64,000 bases of DNA from Curtobacterium pusillum (GCF_013359865.1 NZ_JABMCE010000083.1:62001-126000), one strand, 5' to 3'. Positions 25,551 to 35,918 are shown, counted from the first letter of the stretch. Program-made: numbers and translations. Notes: generated by a model not told the origin, from the sequence alone.

Positions 25551-28500
25551 TCGTGATGCGCTGCAGCGAGACCGTCTCGGCGGTGCCGAGCTCCTGCGCG
25601 AAGAGACTGAGACGGAACTCCTCGAGCATCCAGCGTGCGTGCACGAGCTCCGGGTGCGCCCCGGCGGCGGGCGGGAAGGTCCCTCCGGCGTCGACGTAGC
25701 GGTCGGTCGCGACGGAGACCTCGCGCATCCAGCCGGCATCGCGCCCGGGGTTCTGCAGGAGCTTCTGCACCCGGGCGTCGACGCCCTGCAGGTACACCCG
25801 GATGCGCCGGAGCCGTTCGAGTCCGGCCACCGAGACGAACCCCGGGAACACCAGCCGCTCCATCTGCTGGCGCATGTCCGTCAGTGCCGGCAGGAGCGAC
25901 ATCGAGTTCGCCTGCTTGAGCGACCGCTCCGCCGCCCGGTGCGCGGCCAGGACCGCGGCGACCTCGGACACGGCGGTGAACATCGTGTCGACCACGGTGG
26001 CGGACACGGCGTCGCGGACGGCCTCGAACGACGCCTTCGTGAACAGGAGTCCGTCGGGGTGCGCCCGCCGGATCCCGGCGTCGACGACCGCGGCGCGCAC
26101 ATCGTCGAAGAGCGCGGAGGTCGACGGGTAGGGGCTGGCGGCGAGCGCGAGCTTCTCCTGCGCGGTGAGGTGCGACTGGATGTACGACACCGGCGACGGC
26201 ACCGCGTGCATCACGAGGCGGCGGACACCGGAGGGCATCCGGACGGCGCGGTCGGACGGCGTCGCGAGCAGCTGCACCCCCACGGTCGCCTTCGGCCCGT
26301 CTCCCTCTTCGACGAGCGCGGGGTACGCGCGGATCACGCCGCCGGCCTGCTTCGTGTCGAGCACCTGCGGCAGGTCCTCGGGCGGCCATGCGGTGAGACC
26401 CGACTGTTCGAGCGCACGACCGCCACCGGCTGACGCGACGCGAGCCGCGCCTCCAGGCCCCTTCGCACCGCGCACGGTGGCGGAGGCGACGCTCTGCCGG
26501 GTCCGGTCCTTCAGCTTGGATTGCAGGGCCGAGAGGTCCTTGCCCGTCTCGACGCGGCGCCCGCGCTCGTCGACGACCGCCCACGTCGGCAGCAGGTGCG
26601 CGGGAACGCGCGACAGGTCGAAGTCGGACTCGGAGACCTGCACGTACGTCATGCGTTGGATCGCCTTGGCGAGCGTGGCGCGGAACGACTCGGTCGGCTC
26701 GGTCGGGGCGTCGTCCGGGAGTTCGGCGACGATCTTCTCGGCCCAGTCGGCTGCGGGCACGACGTTCTTCCGGATCTGCTTCGGCAGCGACTTGATGAGC
26801 GCCGTGACGAGCTCCTTCCGGAGGCCGCGCACCTGCCAGTCGAAGCCCTCCTCGCGCATGCGGGGGAGCAGCGCGAGCGGCACCTGCACGCTGACCCCGT
26901 CGTCCTGCGCCCCGGGTTCGAAGCGGTACTTGATCGCCAGGCGCTGGTCGCCGCTGCGCCACTGGGCCGGGTACTCGGCGTCGTCTTCCGCGGCCGACGC
27001 CGCGTCTTCGTCCAGGAGGTCCGACCGGCGCATCGTGAGCAGGTCCGGCTGGTCGCGCCTCGCCTTCCGCCACCACCCCTCGAAGTCGCGGGTGGTCGCG
27101 ACGTCCGCGGGGACGCGGGCGTCGTAGAACTCGAAGACGCGCTCGTCGTCGAAGAGGATGTCGCGACGACGAGTGCGCTCCTCGAGCTGCTCGAGTTCGC
27201 GGCGGAGCCGCCTGTTGTCGCGGTCGAACGCCTGCTGCGAGTCCCACTCGCCCTCGACCAGAGCGTGCCGGATGAAGAGCTCGCGCGAGTGCTCGGCGTC
27301 GACGCGCTTGTACTGCACACGGCGGCGCTGCACGATCGGGACGCCGAACAGGGTGACGCGTTCGTAGGCGACGACGGCGCCCTGCTTCTTCTCCCAGTGC
27401 GGTTCGCCGTAGGTGCGCTTGAGGAGGTCTCCGGCGAGCGGCTCGACCCAGGCGGGGTCGATCCGTCCGACGGTGCGGGCGAACAGCCGACTCGTCTCGA
27501 CGAGCTCGGCGGCCATGACGGCGTCCGGCTGCTTCTTCGCGAGGACGCTGCCCGGGAACACCACGAACCGGGTGTTGCGGGAGCCGAGGTAGTCGCGCTT
27601 CTCGCGGTCGCGCAGGCCGATCTGACTGAGGAGCCCGGCGAGCAGCGAGCGGTGCACGGCGTCGCCGTCGTCGGAGCGGGACTGCCCGACCCGGACGTCG
27701 ACCTGCTTCGCGGCGCGGGACAGCTGCCGGTAGAGGTCCTGCCACTCACGGATGCGGAGGTAGTTGAGGAACTCGGCCTTGCACATGCGCCGGAACGCGC
27801 TCGACGAGAGCTCGTCCTGCTTGTCCTCGATGTGGTTCCACAGGTTCAGCAGCGTGAGGAAGTCGCTCGTCGGATCGGCGAACCGGGCGTGCAGCTGGTC
27901 GGCGTGTGCGCGCTTCTCGAGTGGACGCTCGCGAGGGTCCTGGATGCTCAGGGCACTGACCACCGCGATCACCTCGCGACCGACGCCCTGGCGGCCGGCC
28001 TCGAGCACCATACGACCGAGCCGCGGGTCGATCGGCAGCCGGGTGAGCTGCTTGCCGGTCTTCGTGATCGTGCCGGCGGCGTCGACGGCGCGGAGTTCTC
28101 GGAGCAGGTCGAGGCCGTCCTTCACACCCCGGGAGTCCGGCGGCTGCAGGAACGGGAACGCCTCGATGTCGCCGAAGCCGAGGGAGATCATCTGCAGGAT
28201 CACCGCGGCGAGGTTCGTGCGGAGGATCTCGGGGTCGGTGTACTCCGGGCGGCGCTCGAAGTCGTCCTCGGAGTACAGCCGGATCGCGATGCCGGCACTG
28301 GTGCGTCCGGCGCGGCCCGATCGCTGGTTGGCGCTCGCCTGGCTGATCGCCTCGATCGGCAGTCGCTGGACCTTCGCGCGTGGGGAGTACCGGGAGATGC
28401 GGGCGGTGCCGGTGTCGATGACGTACTTGATGCCGGGGACGGTCAGGGACGTCTCGGCGACGTTCGTCGCGAGGACCACGCGACGGCGGACGCCCGGGCT

Positions 28501-29379
28501 GCTCCGGCGCTCGAAGACGCGGTGCTGGTCGGCCGCGGACAGGCGGCCGTAGAGGGGGAGCACCTCGGTGCCGGGGTAGCGCTTGCCCTCGATGGCGTCC
28601 TGGGCGTCGCGGATCTCGTTCTCGCCGGAGAGGAACACGAGGACGTCGCCAGGGTCCTCACGCGCGAGTTCGTCGAGGGCGTCGGTGATGCCCTGCATCG
28701 TGTCGCGGTCGTCGGCGCCCGTGCCCGGGTCGGCCGTGCGGGAGTCGGACTCGTCGTCACCGTCGTCGTCCGGGTCTTCCGCCACGAGTGCGCGGTACCG
28801 GATCTCCACCGGGTACGTGCGACCGGACACCTCGATGATCGGTGCGCCGCCGAAGTGCTTCGAGAAGGACTCGGGGTCGATCGTCGCACTCGTGATGATG
28901 AGCTTGAGGTCGGGACGGCGGGGGAGCAGCCGCTTGAGGTACCCGAGCAGGAAGTCGATCGTGAGGGACCGCTCGTGCGCCTCGTCGATGATGATCGTGT
29001 CGTAGCGCTTCAGGTCGCGGTCGAAGTGGATCTCGTTGAGCAGGATGCCGTCGGTCATCAGCTTCACGCGGGTGTCGGAACTCACTCGATCGGTGAACCG
29101 CACCTGGTAGCCGACGAGCCCGCCGAGCTCCCCGCCGCCGAGCTCCTCGGCCACGCGTTCGGCGATGGTCCGCGCCGCGATCCGGCGCGGTTGCGTGTGA
29201 CCGATGTGCTCACGCCCGAGCTCGAGGCAGATCTTCGGCAGCTGCGTCGTCTTGCCCGAACCCGTGGCTCCCGCGACGATGACGACCTGGTTGTCGCGGA
29301 TGGCAGCCGCGATGTCGTCCCGCCGCTGCGACACCGGCAGTTCGGGCGGGTACGTGATGACGGGCAGCGTGGTCGACAT
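25528..29379 (-). CDS. hrpA: ATP-dependent RNA helicase HrpA (DEAH box)
   Basis: A 1,283-residue DEAH-box helicase, full length for the bacterial HrpA family. Start ATG 29379 has GGA 7 bp upstream; ATG 29385 is also possible. Motif I is VAGATGSGKTTQLPK near residue 35, motif II IIIDEAHERSLTIDF, motif III SATIDPESF, motif VI QRSGRAGRTSAG; they bind ATP and couple hydrolysis to RNA unwinding. An acidic insertion (DPDDDGDDESDSRTADPGTG) follows the first RecA domain. The winged-helix, HA2 and OB regions and the long C-terminal DUF3418 domain follow. The last residues ALTAAR are duplicated 1.1 kb downstream by the insertion described at 24413. HrpA has been linked to rescue of stalled ribosomes. 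Confidence 0.97.
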   Translation of the reverse strand: MSTTLPVITYPPELPVSQRRDDIAAAIRDNQVVIVAGATGSGKTTQLPKICLELGREHIGHTQPRRIAARTIAERVAEELGGGELGGLVGYQVRFTDRVSSDTRVKLMTDGILLNEIHFDRDLKRYDTIIIDEAHERSLTIDFLLGYLKRLLPRRPDLKLIITSATIDPESFSKHFGGAPIIEVSGRTYPVEIRYRALVAEDPDDDGDDESDSRTADPGTGADDRDTMQGITDALDELAREDPGDVLVFLSGENEIRDAQDAIEGKRYPGTEVLPLYGRLSAADQHRVFERRSSPGVRRRVVLATNVAETSLTVPGIKYVIDTGTARISRYSPRAKVQRLPIEAISQASANQRSGRAGRTSAGIAIRLYSEDDFERRPEYTDPEILRTNLAAVILQMISLGFGDIEAFPFLQPPDSRGVKDGLDLLRELRAVDAAGTITKTGKQLTRLPIDPRLGRMVLEAGRQGVGREVIAVVSALSIQDPRERPLEKRAHADQLHARFADPTSDFLTLLNLWNHIEDKQDELSSSAFRRMCKAEFLNYLRIREWQDLYRQLSRAAKQVDVRVGQSRSDDGDAVHRSLLAGLLSQIGLRDREKRDYLGSRNTRFVVFPGSVLAKKQPDAVMAAELVETSRLFARTVGRIDPAWVEPLAGDLLKRTYGEPHWEKKQGAVVAYERVTLFGVPIVQRRRVQYKRVDAEHSRELFIRHALVEGEWDSQQAFDRDNRRLRRELEQLEERTRRRDILFDDERVFEFYDARVPADVATTRDFEGWWRKARRDQPDLLTMRRSDLLDEDAASAAEDDAEYPAQWRSGDQRLAIKYRFEPGAQDDGVSVQVPLALLPRMREEGFDWQVRGLRKELVTALIKSLPKQIRKNVVPAADWAEKIVAELPDDAPTEPTESFRATLAKAIQRMTYVQVSESDFDLSRVPAHLLPTWAVVDERGRRVETGKDLSALQSKLKDRTRQSVASATVRGAKGPGGAARVASAGGGRALEQSGLTAWPPEDLPQVLDTKQAGGVIRAYPALVEEGDGPKATVGVQLLATPSDRAVRMPSGVRRLVMHAVPSPVSYIQSHLTAQEKLALAASPYPSTSALFDDVRAAVVDAGIRRAHPDGLLFTKASFEAVRDAVSATVVDTMFTAVSEVAAVLAAHRAAERSLKQANSMSLLPALTDMRQQMERLVFPGFVSVAGLERLRRIRVYLQGVDARVQKLLQNPGRDAGWMREVSVATDRYVDAGGTFPPAAGAHPELVHARWMLEEFRLSLFAQELGTAETVSLQRITKALTAAR

Positions 29380-29397
29380 GAGCATTCCAGGATACCG

Positions 29398-31224
29398 TCA
29401 CCCGATCTGACGGCGGAACTCATCGGCGGACCGGGCGGGCAGGGCGCACACCCGGTCGTGGCAGACGTACGCGGCGGGGTCGATCGTGTCCCGGGCCTCG
29501 AACAGCTCGAACCCCGCGTCGGACCACGCGGCCGCCTGCACCGGTGTGACGAGCGCGACGACCGTACCCGGACGTCGGACCCCGCGGGCGGCGCGCCGGA
29601 GCGGCTCCGACGGGTCCGAGGCCACGACGACGACCTCGCGCGACGGACGCTGCAGCGCGAGCGCGAGGCCCAGTGCGTCGGCGTGCCCGAGCGGCCGCTG
29701 GGTGCCGGTCGTCGCCCGGTCCGCGACGAGCGCCGTGGCGCGCGCCCGGTAGGACGTCGATCCGGTCAGGGCGGCGAGGACGGCGGCCGCGGAGGCGAGC
29801 GCCACCGTCCCCGAGCGCAGGGCCGTCTGGGGCTGTTCACCCGTCGCGGTCCCCGCGGCGGCCAGCACCGGGTCGACGTCGAACCGGCCGGCGAGTCCGT
29901 CGTCGACCAGGGAGCGTGCGACCACGGCGTACCGGACCTCGCCGCTCACGAGGGCGAGTTCGAGCAGCCCCTCGGCGAGCAACCCGACGTCCTCGATCGT
30001 GGGGGGCGCGGCCGACGCCCCGCGCGACGTGCTCGACCGGACCGTCACGCGTCCGTCGGCGACGTGGGCGGCCAGCAGCGCATCGGCGGCGTCCCGGGCG
30101 AGCGCGATCATGCCCTCGTCGCCGTGCCGGGCTCCGGCGATCGCGAGGCCCCGGATCGCCAGGCCGTTCCAACCCGTCAGCACCTGGTCGTCGAGGGGTG
30201 GCGGGTCGAACCGTCCGCGCTGGTCGACCGGCAGCCGGTACCACTCGCCCTCGACGCGTCGGCCGTCGATCGTCGACTCGCTGTCCTGCGCCGCGACGAA
30301 CGCGCCGTCTCCCCGCCGGAGGGTGTCCCGCAGGAAGTCCGCGATGCCCCGCGCCTGCTCCGCACCGGCGACGGCGAGGAGCCCCGCGTTGTCGTAGAGC
30401 ATGCGTTCGTAGTGCGGCACGCTCCAGTCCCGCATGGTCGCGTAGCGGAAGACCCCGCCGTCGGCGTCGGTCAGCTCCGTGGAGCGGATGGCGTGCAGGG
30501 ACCGGTCGAGCAGGGCGGACGCCTCGTCATCGCCGTCGGCCGCGACGTCGGACAGGAACTCCAGCAGTGGCGCGCTCGGGAACTTCGGCGCCCCTCCGAA
30601 GCCGCCGTAGGTGGTGTCCTCCGCCCGCGAGAGCTGGTCGGTGACGGCCCGGATGCTGTCGACGGACGGGAGGCGCGGCTCGGCTCCGTCGTCGCCGTCG
30701 CGGGCGGCTCGGTCCGCGTCGGCACCCTGCCGGATCGCCGTCGCGATAGCAGTCGCGTTCGCGTCGACCTCGTGCCGTCGCTCGGTCCAGGCGTCGAGGA
30801 CCGCGGCCGTGATCTGCCGGAACGACGGCACCTGCCCGACCGGCGAGGGCGGGAAGTACGTGCCGGCGAAGAACACGTGCCCGTCCGGCGTCAGGAACGC
30901 CGTCAGCGGCCAGCCGAGCTGCTGCGTGAACGCGCTCGCGGCGGCCATCAGGCTGGCGTCGACGTCGGGGCGTTCTTCGCGGTCGACCTTCACCGAGACG
31001 AAGTCCCGGCGCAGGAGCTCGCCGATCTCCGGGTCCGCGAAGCTTTCGCGTGCCATGACGTGGCACCAGTGGCACGTGGCGTACCCGACCGACACGAGCA
31101 CGGGGACGTCTCGCTCCCGGGCTTCGGCGAACGCCTCCGGTCCCCACTCCCGCCAGTCGACGGGGTTGTCCGCGTGCAGGCGGAGGTACGGGCTGACCGA
31201 GGCGCCGAGGCGGTTGTCGTTCAT
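29398..31224 (-). CDS. Thioredoxin-domain/DUF255 protein (YyaL-like)
   Basis: A 608-residue protein starting at ATG 31224 ([20 protein letters not shown]). Residues about 1-165 form the DUF255 thioredoxin-like domain with the CxxC motif in [15 protein letters not shown], the family's hallmark. Residues 200-520 form an (alpha/alpha)6-barrel resembling GlcNAc-epimerase/cellobiose-epimerase folds ([39 protein letters not shown]). The C-terminal part ends in [11 protein letters not shown]. The function of this widespread family is unsettled. A copy of the genome repeat core (30664-30678) lies in frame as PRLPS in the variable linker near residue 184. It is 19 bp upstream of hrpA and may be transcribed with it. 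Confidence 0.93.
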   Translation of the reverse strand: MNDNRLGASVSPYLRLHADNPVDWREWGPEAFAEARERDVPVLVSVGYATCHWCHVMARESFADPEIGELLRRDFVSVKVDREERPDVDASLMAAASAFTQQLGWPLTAFLTPDGHVFFAGTYFPPSPVGQVPSFRQITAAVLDAWTERRHEVDANATAIATAIRQGADADRAARDGDDGAEPRLPSVDSIRAVTDQLSRAEDTTYGGFGGAPKFPSAPLLEFLSDVAADGDDEASALLDRSLHAIRSTELTDADGGVFRYATMRDWSVPHYERMLYDNAGLLAVAGAEQARGIADFLRDTLRRGDGAFVAAQDSESTIDGRRVEGEWYRLPVDQRGRFDPPPLDDQVLTGWNGLAIRGLAIAGARHGDEGMIALARDAADALLAAHVADGRVTVRSSTSRGASAAPPTIEDVGLLAEGLLELALVSGEVRYAVVARSLVDDGLAGRFDVDPVLAAAGTATGEQPQTALRSGTVALASAAAVLAALTGSTSYRARATALVADRATTGTQRPLGHADALGLALALQRPSREVVVVASDPSEPLRRAARGVRRPGTVVALVTPVQAAAWSDAGFELFEARDTIDPAAYVCHDRVCALPARSADEFRRQIG

Positions 31225-31303
31225 GCGGTCCAGCGTGCCCGTCGGCCGCTGGGCAGGGGCGTCGGGAGCGCGATCCGTGGAGGGTTCACGGTTCTCCACA
31301 GCC

Positions 31304-31846
31304 TCAGGCGGGGAACCACCCCGTCAGCGAGGCGAGCCGACGCGCGACGTCGACCGGGGCCATGGCGTCCGTGTCGATCCGGGTGACCCGGTCCCCGCAG
31401 GCCGAGTCGAGCCTCCCGGCCGTCCGCGCGCTGTGCGCGAGCTGCGCTTCCGGGACGACCCCGCCCGCGCGTCGTGCGAGGCGTGACGAGGTCACGTCGT
31501 CGTCGGCGCGGAGCAGCACGGCCGTCATGCGCGGGTCGTCGCCCATCGCCCGCCGGAGCCCCTCGTGCTCGAGCACCGACACGGTGTTCGTGTAGACGAG
31601 GCGGTGGTGCCCGAGCTCGCGGTAGGCGGCCCACATCGCGGCGAGGTTCCGTTCCGCCAGGTGCGCCTCCGGGTACTCGACGTGGGGTGCTGGGTGCGCG
31701 AGGTCGAGCAGGTCGCCCTCGATCACCGCGTGCCGGACGTCGGCGGCGACGAGGAGGTCGTGGAGGGCTTCGGCGGCGGTGGACTTGCCGACGCCCGACC
31801 GTCCCCCGATGAAGAGGACCTCGGAGCGCGGGACAGTGCCGGACAC
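31304..31846 (-). CDS. P-loop kinase/ATPase
   Basis: A 180-residue protein of the AAA_33/zeta-toxin-like kinase type. Start is GTG 31846 ([20 protein letters not shown]), 8 bp after the stop of the epimerase gene. Walker A is [10 protein letters not shown] near residue 15, a Walker B-like [12 protein letters not shown] follows near residue 45, and a lid-type Arg-rich segment [11 protein letters not shown] near residue 130. The order resembles small-molecule kinases, such as gluconate or chloramphenicol kinases, that phosphorylate a hydroxyl or carry out nucleotide metabolism. The substrate is unknown. It is co-transcribed with the upstream epimerase gene by spacing. Confidence 0.8.
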   Translation of the reverse strand: MSGTVPRSEVLFIGGRSGVGKSTAAEALHDLLVAADVRHAVIEGDLLDLAHPAPHVEYPEAHLAERNLAAMWAAYRELGHHRLVYTNTVSVLEHEGLRRAMGDDPRMTAVLLRADDDVTSSRLARRAGGVVPEAQLAHSARTAGRLDSACGDRVTRIDTDAMAPVDVARRLASLTGWFPA

Positions 31847-31853
31847 GCTGCTG

Positions 31854-32921
31854 TCAGCCCTGGCCGAGCGACAGCAGCGCGAGGGCGGCGTCCTCGGGGC
31901 CGTAGTCGAACAGCCGGTCCCAGAACGGGTCGGCCGCCCAGGGCACGTCGCCGTCGGCGGGGACCGCGTGGGCCGTCTCGACGAGCCAGTCGAGTTCGGG
32001 TCGGACGGCCACGGCGAAGGCCGGCGGCTCCCACCCGAGGGAGCGAGCTGCCGCCGTGTCGAGGACGAACGGTGTGGGCGACGACCACGGCGTGGTGCCG
32101 ACGAACGCCGGGGCTTCCTCGTCGAGCAGGACCTCGTCGAAGGCGTGGTCGAGGTGCCCTGCGATGGTCCGCACGATCTCGAGCACGCTCGGCGCCGTGT
32201 CGTCGGCCACGTTGAGGATGCGGCGGTCCGGAGCGTCCGCGACGAGTCGCACGAGGGAAGCGATGCCGCTGGCCGCGGTGGTGTGGTCGACGCCGCGACC
32301 GTGGTCGGCGAGGAGGATGCGCTCCCTGCCGTCCAGCGCTCGCCGGACCACGAACCACTCGCGTGGCCGGCCGATGCCGGTGCCGTACACCTTCGACGGT
32401 CGCAGCACCGTGACCGGGGCGCCGTGGTCGAGGAGGACCTGCTCGGCTGCGACCTTCGCGGCGCCGTACCCGTCGCGGCTGGTCGGGTCGCCGTCGCCCG
32501 CACGCACGGTCGGCTGCAGCTCCGTGACCGGACCGCCGAAGACCGGCTTGTCGGTGGAGTTCGCGTGCCGGCCCTGCTCGTCGACGTAGACCGCGTTCGA
32601 GGACACGAAGACGGTGGAGCCGACGTCGTCGAGGAACGGCCGGAGCTGCGCCGCGTCCTCACGGGTCAGGCCGACCGTGTCCACGAGCAGGTCGGCACCG
32701 GGACGGAGGAGATCGCGCAGCACTGCGGCGTCGCGGCGATCACCGGGGACGAACGTCGCGCCCGCCGCGGTCAGGGCGTCCGCCGCCGGACCACCTCGGC
32801 GTGCGACGACCTCGACCCGCCAGTCGTCACCGCCGCGCCCCGAGGCGTCGAGGAGCTCGCGCGCGACGGCCGAACCGATCCCGCCGGTACCGCCGAGGAC
32901 GACCGCGCGTCTGGTGCTCAT
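31854..32921 (-). CDS. Extended SDR, NAD-dependent epimerase/dehydratase family
   Basis: A 355-residue SDR starting at ATG 32921. The N-terminal motif AVVLGGTGGIGSAVARELL (GxxGxxG) binds NAD(P). Typical epimerase features follow: VFVSSNAVYVDEQGRH near residue 105 (SSNAVY), the catalytic pair region YGAAKVAAEQVLL (YxxxK: Tyr-Gly-Ala-Ala-Lys) near residue 150, and VTVLRPSKVYGTG. The C-terminal domain resembles sugar-nucleotide epimerases, although the substrate is unassigned. Downstream, with an 8-bp gap, follows the P-loop kinase gene. Confidence 0.88.
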   Translation of the reverse strand: MSTRRAVVLGGTGGIGSAVARELLDASGRGGDDWRVEVVARRGGPAADALTAAGATFVPGDRRDAAVLRDLLRPGADLLVDTVGLTREDAAQLRPFLDDVGSTVFVSSNAVYVDEQGRHANSTDKPVFGGPVTELQPTVRAGDGDPTSRDGYGAAKVAAEQVLLDHGAPVTVLRPSKVYGTGIGRPREWFVVRRALDGRERILLADHGRGVDHTTAASGIASLVRLVADAPDRRILNVADDTAPSVLEIVRTIAGHLDHAFDEVLLDEEAPAFVGTTPWSSPTPFVLDTAAARSLGWEPPAFAVAVRPELDWLVETAHAVPADGDVPWAADPFWDRLFDYGPEDAALALLSLGQG

Positions 32922-32987
32922 ACGTCAACGCTAGTCGTGCGGGTCCCCGCCGCGCTCGCCACTCGTCGCCGGTGGGCGCGCGCTCCT

Positions 32988-33890
32988 TCAGGAGGCCATG
33001 GCCTCGGGTTGGTGCCGCCACCAGTCGACGAGGGAGCCGTCGTACACCGAGACCTTCTCGTGCCCGAGCACCGTGAGTGCGAGTGCATCGACGCACGCCG
33101 CGCTGCCCACCCCGCAGTAGGTCACGATCTCGTCCGCGTCGAGCACCGACGCGAAGGCCTGCTGCAGAGCGGCCCCACGGAGGTACGCGTTCGTCTCCGG
33201 GTCGACGAGCGCGTCCACCGCGATCGGTGCGCTGCCGGGTACGACCGGCGGGTGCTCGGTGCCGAGCGCCGACTCCGGCGCCGCGAGGACGAGCGTCGCC
33301 GGCTGCTCGCCCGTGACGGCGCGGAGGACGCGGTCGTGGTCGGCCCACAGGGGGCGCTCTTCCCCGGCGAGGAACGAGGCCGCGGTGTCTCCGCCCTCCG
33401 AGCCGGTGCCGACCTCGGTGCTCGTGCCGGTGGCCTTCGGCGACGTCCTGAGCGCCCCGACCCGGACCGGTCGCCCTTCGTCGCGCCACTTGGTGAAGCC
33501 ACCGTCGAGGACCGCGACGGAGTCGAAGCCGAACGAGCGGAAGATCCACCACAGACGCGCCGACCACTCGCCGACGCTGTCGTCGTAGATCACGACCGTG
33601 GAGGTGTTCGTCACACCGAGGTCCCGCGCGGAGGACTCGAAGCGCTCGGCGACGGGACGCGTGAACGGCAAGTCGGCGTCGGGGGTGGAGAACGCTTCGA
33701 CCAGGTCGGCGTAGCGGGCGCCGGGTACGTGCCCCTGCTGCTCGTACGAGTCCCGGGCGGACTGCCACGTGGTCTCGAGGCCGGTCCCCACCGTGTGCAC
33801 GGAGGCGTCGAGCACGACGAGCTCGTCAGCACCGAGGTGGTCTGCGAGCCACTGCGTCGACACGAGCGGCGAGGTCAGGACGGGGGCCAT
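32988..33890 (-). CDS. Two-domain sulfurtransferase (rhodanese)
   Basis: Starts at ATG 33890 (MAPVLTSPLVSTQWLADHLG); the upstream open frame is not homologous. The 300-residue product has the inactive N-terminal rhodanese module (residues 8-135, QGHVPGARYADLVEAFS) and the catalytic C-terminal module (165-295), with the active-site loop TYCGVGSAACVDALAL carrying the sulfur-accepting Cys near residue 248, then the terminal VYDGSLVDWW. It transfers sulfur from thiosulfate or 3-mercaptopyruvate to acceptors in the cytoplasm. The active-site loop CGVGSA fits either subgroup loosely, so the donor is not decided. Single gene. Confidence 0.92.
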   Translation of the reverse strand: MAPVLTSPLVSTQWLADHLGADELVVLDASVHTVGTGLETTWQSARDSYEQQGHVPGARYADLVEAFSTPDADLPFTRPVAERFESSARDLGVTNTSTVVIYDDSVGEWSARLWWIFRSFGFDSVAVLDGGFTKWRDEGRPVRVGALRTSPKATGTSTEVGTGSEGGDTAASFLAGEERPLWADHDRVLRAVTGEQPATLVLAAPESALGTEHPPVVPGSAPIAVDALVDPETNAYLRGAALQQAFASVLDADEIVTYCGVGSAACVDALALTVLGHEKVSVYDGSLVDWWRHQPEAMAS

Positions 33891-34299
33891 GGCGCACACG
33901 ATAATCGGCACCTCTGACGTGTGCGAGGGAAACCGACACACTGCGCAACGGGCCCCGGTTCCGTCCCACGGCATTCGGGGCCGGGCCGGGCCGGGCCGGA
34001 GCGGGGCGAGGTGCCGCGGCGGGGCGAGGTGCGGCGGCGGCGGGGCGTGGCTGCTGCGTGTGCATGATCCGACATCGCGCAAGTCGATCGACCGGTGTCA
34101 TGTCGGTCTGTGCGCATGCAGCCGTTGCGTGTGCATGGTCCGACGTGCCACGAGTCGATCGACGGGTGGAACGTCGAACAATGCGCAGGGCCGAGGGGGC
34201 CGGGCCGAGCGGGCCGCACGGGCCGGGCCTGCGGACGTCGAACGGCCCGCCCCGGGAACCGAGACGGGCCGCTCGCTGCGCGGGAGTCGCTGCGCGGGA
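33891..34299. other. 409-bp intergenic region: G-rich block and imperfect tandem repeat
   Basis: I see no gene here. About 33975-34047 is a purine-rich, very GC-rich block with repeats of GGCCGGGCCGG and GCGGGGCGAGGTGC. It is followed by two 43-bp imperfect direct repeats (34055-34097 and 34126-34168, about 80 percent identical, period 71) that share TGCGTGTGCATG, TCCGAC and AGTCGATCGAC. Between them TGCGCATGCA and a CCGACAT/ATGTCGG dyad add more symmetry. These lie upstream of the rhodanese gene and downstream of the MFS gene. Repeated palindromic half-sites suggest a regulator-binding region or a decayed repeat, but no promoter is convincing. Confidence 0.5.
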
Positions 34300-35841
34300 T
34301 CAGTGCGCGGCGGCGGGGATGCTCCCGGTCGTCGCGGCGCTGGCGTGCTCGAGCTTGGCGAGCCGCACCGACTGGCGGTTGATGAGGAGCCCGCCGGCGA
34401 GGGCGACCAGGACGAGCACGCCCGCCGAGATGCCGAACGCCACGTGGTACCCGTCGAGGACCGCCTGCGCCTGCTGGAGCTTCGTCGGCGCCGCGGACAG
34501 CCCCGAGAGGCTGTTCTTCACGACGTCGGCGAAGATGGTCGACAGGAGGGCGGTGCCGATCGAGCCACCGATCTGCTGCATGGTGTTCACCGTCGCCGAG
34601 GCCACGCCGGCATCGGAGCGGGCAACGCCGGTCGTCGCGGTGTTCATCGCGGACGAGAAGATCGTGCCCATGCCGAGACCGATGACGATCAGCGCCGGCA
34701 GGACGGTTCCCGCGTAGGAGCTGTCGACGTCCGTGCGGAGGAGCAGCAGCAGACCGATCGACGCGACGAGACCACCGGCGAAGATGAGCACCTTCGGACC
34801 GACGCGGGGGAGCAGGCGGCCACCGATCTGCGTCGCCGACAGCATGATCGACAGCGGCATCGGGAGGAACGCCAGACCGGTCTGCAGCGAGCTGAACCCG
34901 AGGGTCTGCTCGAGGTAGTAGGTCAGGAACAGGAAGATGCCGAACATGCCGATCGCGACGAGGCCGATCGCGATGAACGCGCCACCGCGGTCACGGTCGA
35001 GCACGACGCGCAGCGGCAGGAGCGGGTGCGCGACGCGCGTCTCGATGAACACGAAGGCGGCGATGAGCACCACGCCCGCAGCCAGCATGACGATCGTCAG
35101 CGGGGCGTCCCAGCCGTTGGTCTCGGCGTTCGAGAAACCGTAGACGACACCGACCAGGCCGGCCGTGATCGTGAGCACGCCGGCGACGTCGATGCGCGGC
35201 CGCTCGACCTTCGGCGGCTTGGCCATGAACACGAGCGCACCGATGACGCCGAGCACCGCGAACACGATGTTCACGTAGAGGCACCAGCGCCACGAGGCGT
35301 ACTCGGTGAGCACACCGCCGAGGAGCAGGCCGATCGCTGCACCGGAGCCGGCGATCGACCCGAAGATGCCGAAGGCGCGGCCGCGTTCCTTCGGGTCGCG
35401 GAAGGTGGTCGTCAGCATGCCGAGGGCGGACGGGGCGAGCAGCGCGCCGAACACGCCCTGCAGCGCACGTGCCGCGACGAGCAGACCGAACGAGTCCGCG
35501 AGGCCACCGAGCACGGACGCGACCGCGAAGCCGACGAGTCCGATGACGAAGGTGTTCTTGCGGCCGAAGAGGTCGCCGAGCCGTCCGCCGAGGAGCAGCA
35601 GCGAACCGAACGCGAGCGAGTACGCCGTCACGATCCACTGGCGCTGGTCGGTGCCGAAGCCGAGGTCCGACTGGGCCGAGGGCAGCGCGATGTTGACGAT
35701 CGTGGCGTCGAGCACGACCATCAGCTGCGCGAGGGCGATGACCGCCAGGGCGATCCAGCGGTGGTTGTCCTTGTCGGGGGTGGTGCCTGGGTTCGTGGGT
35801 GCTGCCCCGGTCGGGGTCGGCACGGTCTGTTCTGCCGTCAC
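34300..35841 (-). CDS. DHA2-type MFS multidrug exporter
   Basis: A 513-residue protein with 14 predicted membrane helices, the DHA2 (QacA/EmrB) pattern of drug/proton antiporters. Motifs include the helix 1 region LMVVLDATIVNIALPS (D1-type LDxTxVNxALP, diagnostic of DHA2) and the loop 2-3 motif A GGRLGDLFGRKNTF, plus motif C-like GIFGSIAGSGAAIGLLLGG. N- and C-termini are cytoplasmic. Export of a toxic compound is expected. The divergent TetR gene at 36010 and a 17-bp operator just upstream indicate substrate-inducible expression. Confidence 0.94.
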   Translation of the reverse strand: MTAEQTVPTPTGAAPTNPGTTPDKDNHRWIALAVIALAQLMVVLDATIVNIALPSAQSDLGFGTDQRQWIVTAYSLAFGSLLLLGGRLGDLFGRKNTFVIGLVGFAVASVLGGLADSFGLLVAARALQGVFGALLAPSALGMLTTTFRDPKERGRAFGIFGSIAGSGAAIGLLLGGVLTEYASWRWCLYVNIVFAVLGVIGALVFMAKPPKVERPRIDVAGVLTITAGLVGVVYGFSNAETNGWDAPLTIVMLAAGVVLIAAFVFIETRVAHPLLPLRVVLDRDRGGAFIAIGLVAIGMFGIFLFLTYYLEQTLGFSSLQTGLAFLPMPLSIMLSATQIGGRLLPRVGPKVLIFAGGLVASIGLLLLLRTDVDSSYAGTVLPALIVIGLGMGTIFSSAMNTATTGVARSDAGVASATVNTMQQIGGSIGTALLSTIFADVVKNSLSGLSAAPTKLQQAQAVLDGYHVAFGISAGVLVLVALAGGLLINRQSVRLAKLEHASAATTGSIPAAAH

Positions 35842-35918
35842 GGCAGCCTCCTTCGAGAAGGTTGGAGGGATGGCGAAGCACGCGCCGTCGGATGCTTCAG
35901 TGAGAGGAGGTGTCTAAC

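Noticed and set aside
26521-31386. Very long open frame antisense to hrpA and the DUF255 gene
   Set aside because: The protein is rich in Arg/Asp/Gly/Val with no family motifs, and the opposite strand has two full-length recognisable genes. Long antisense frames are expected at about 70 percent GC.
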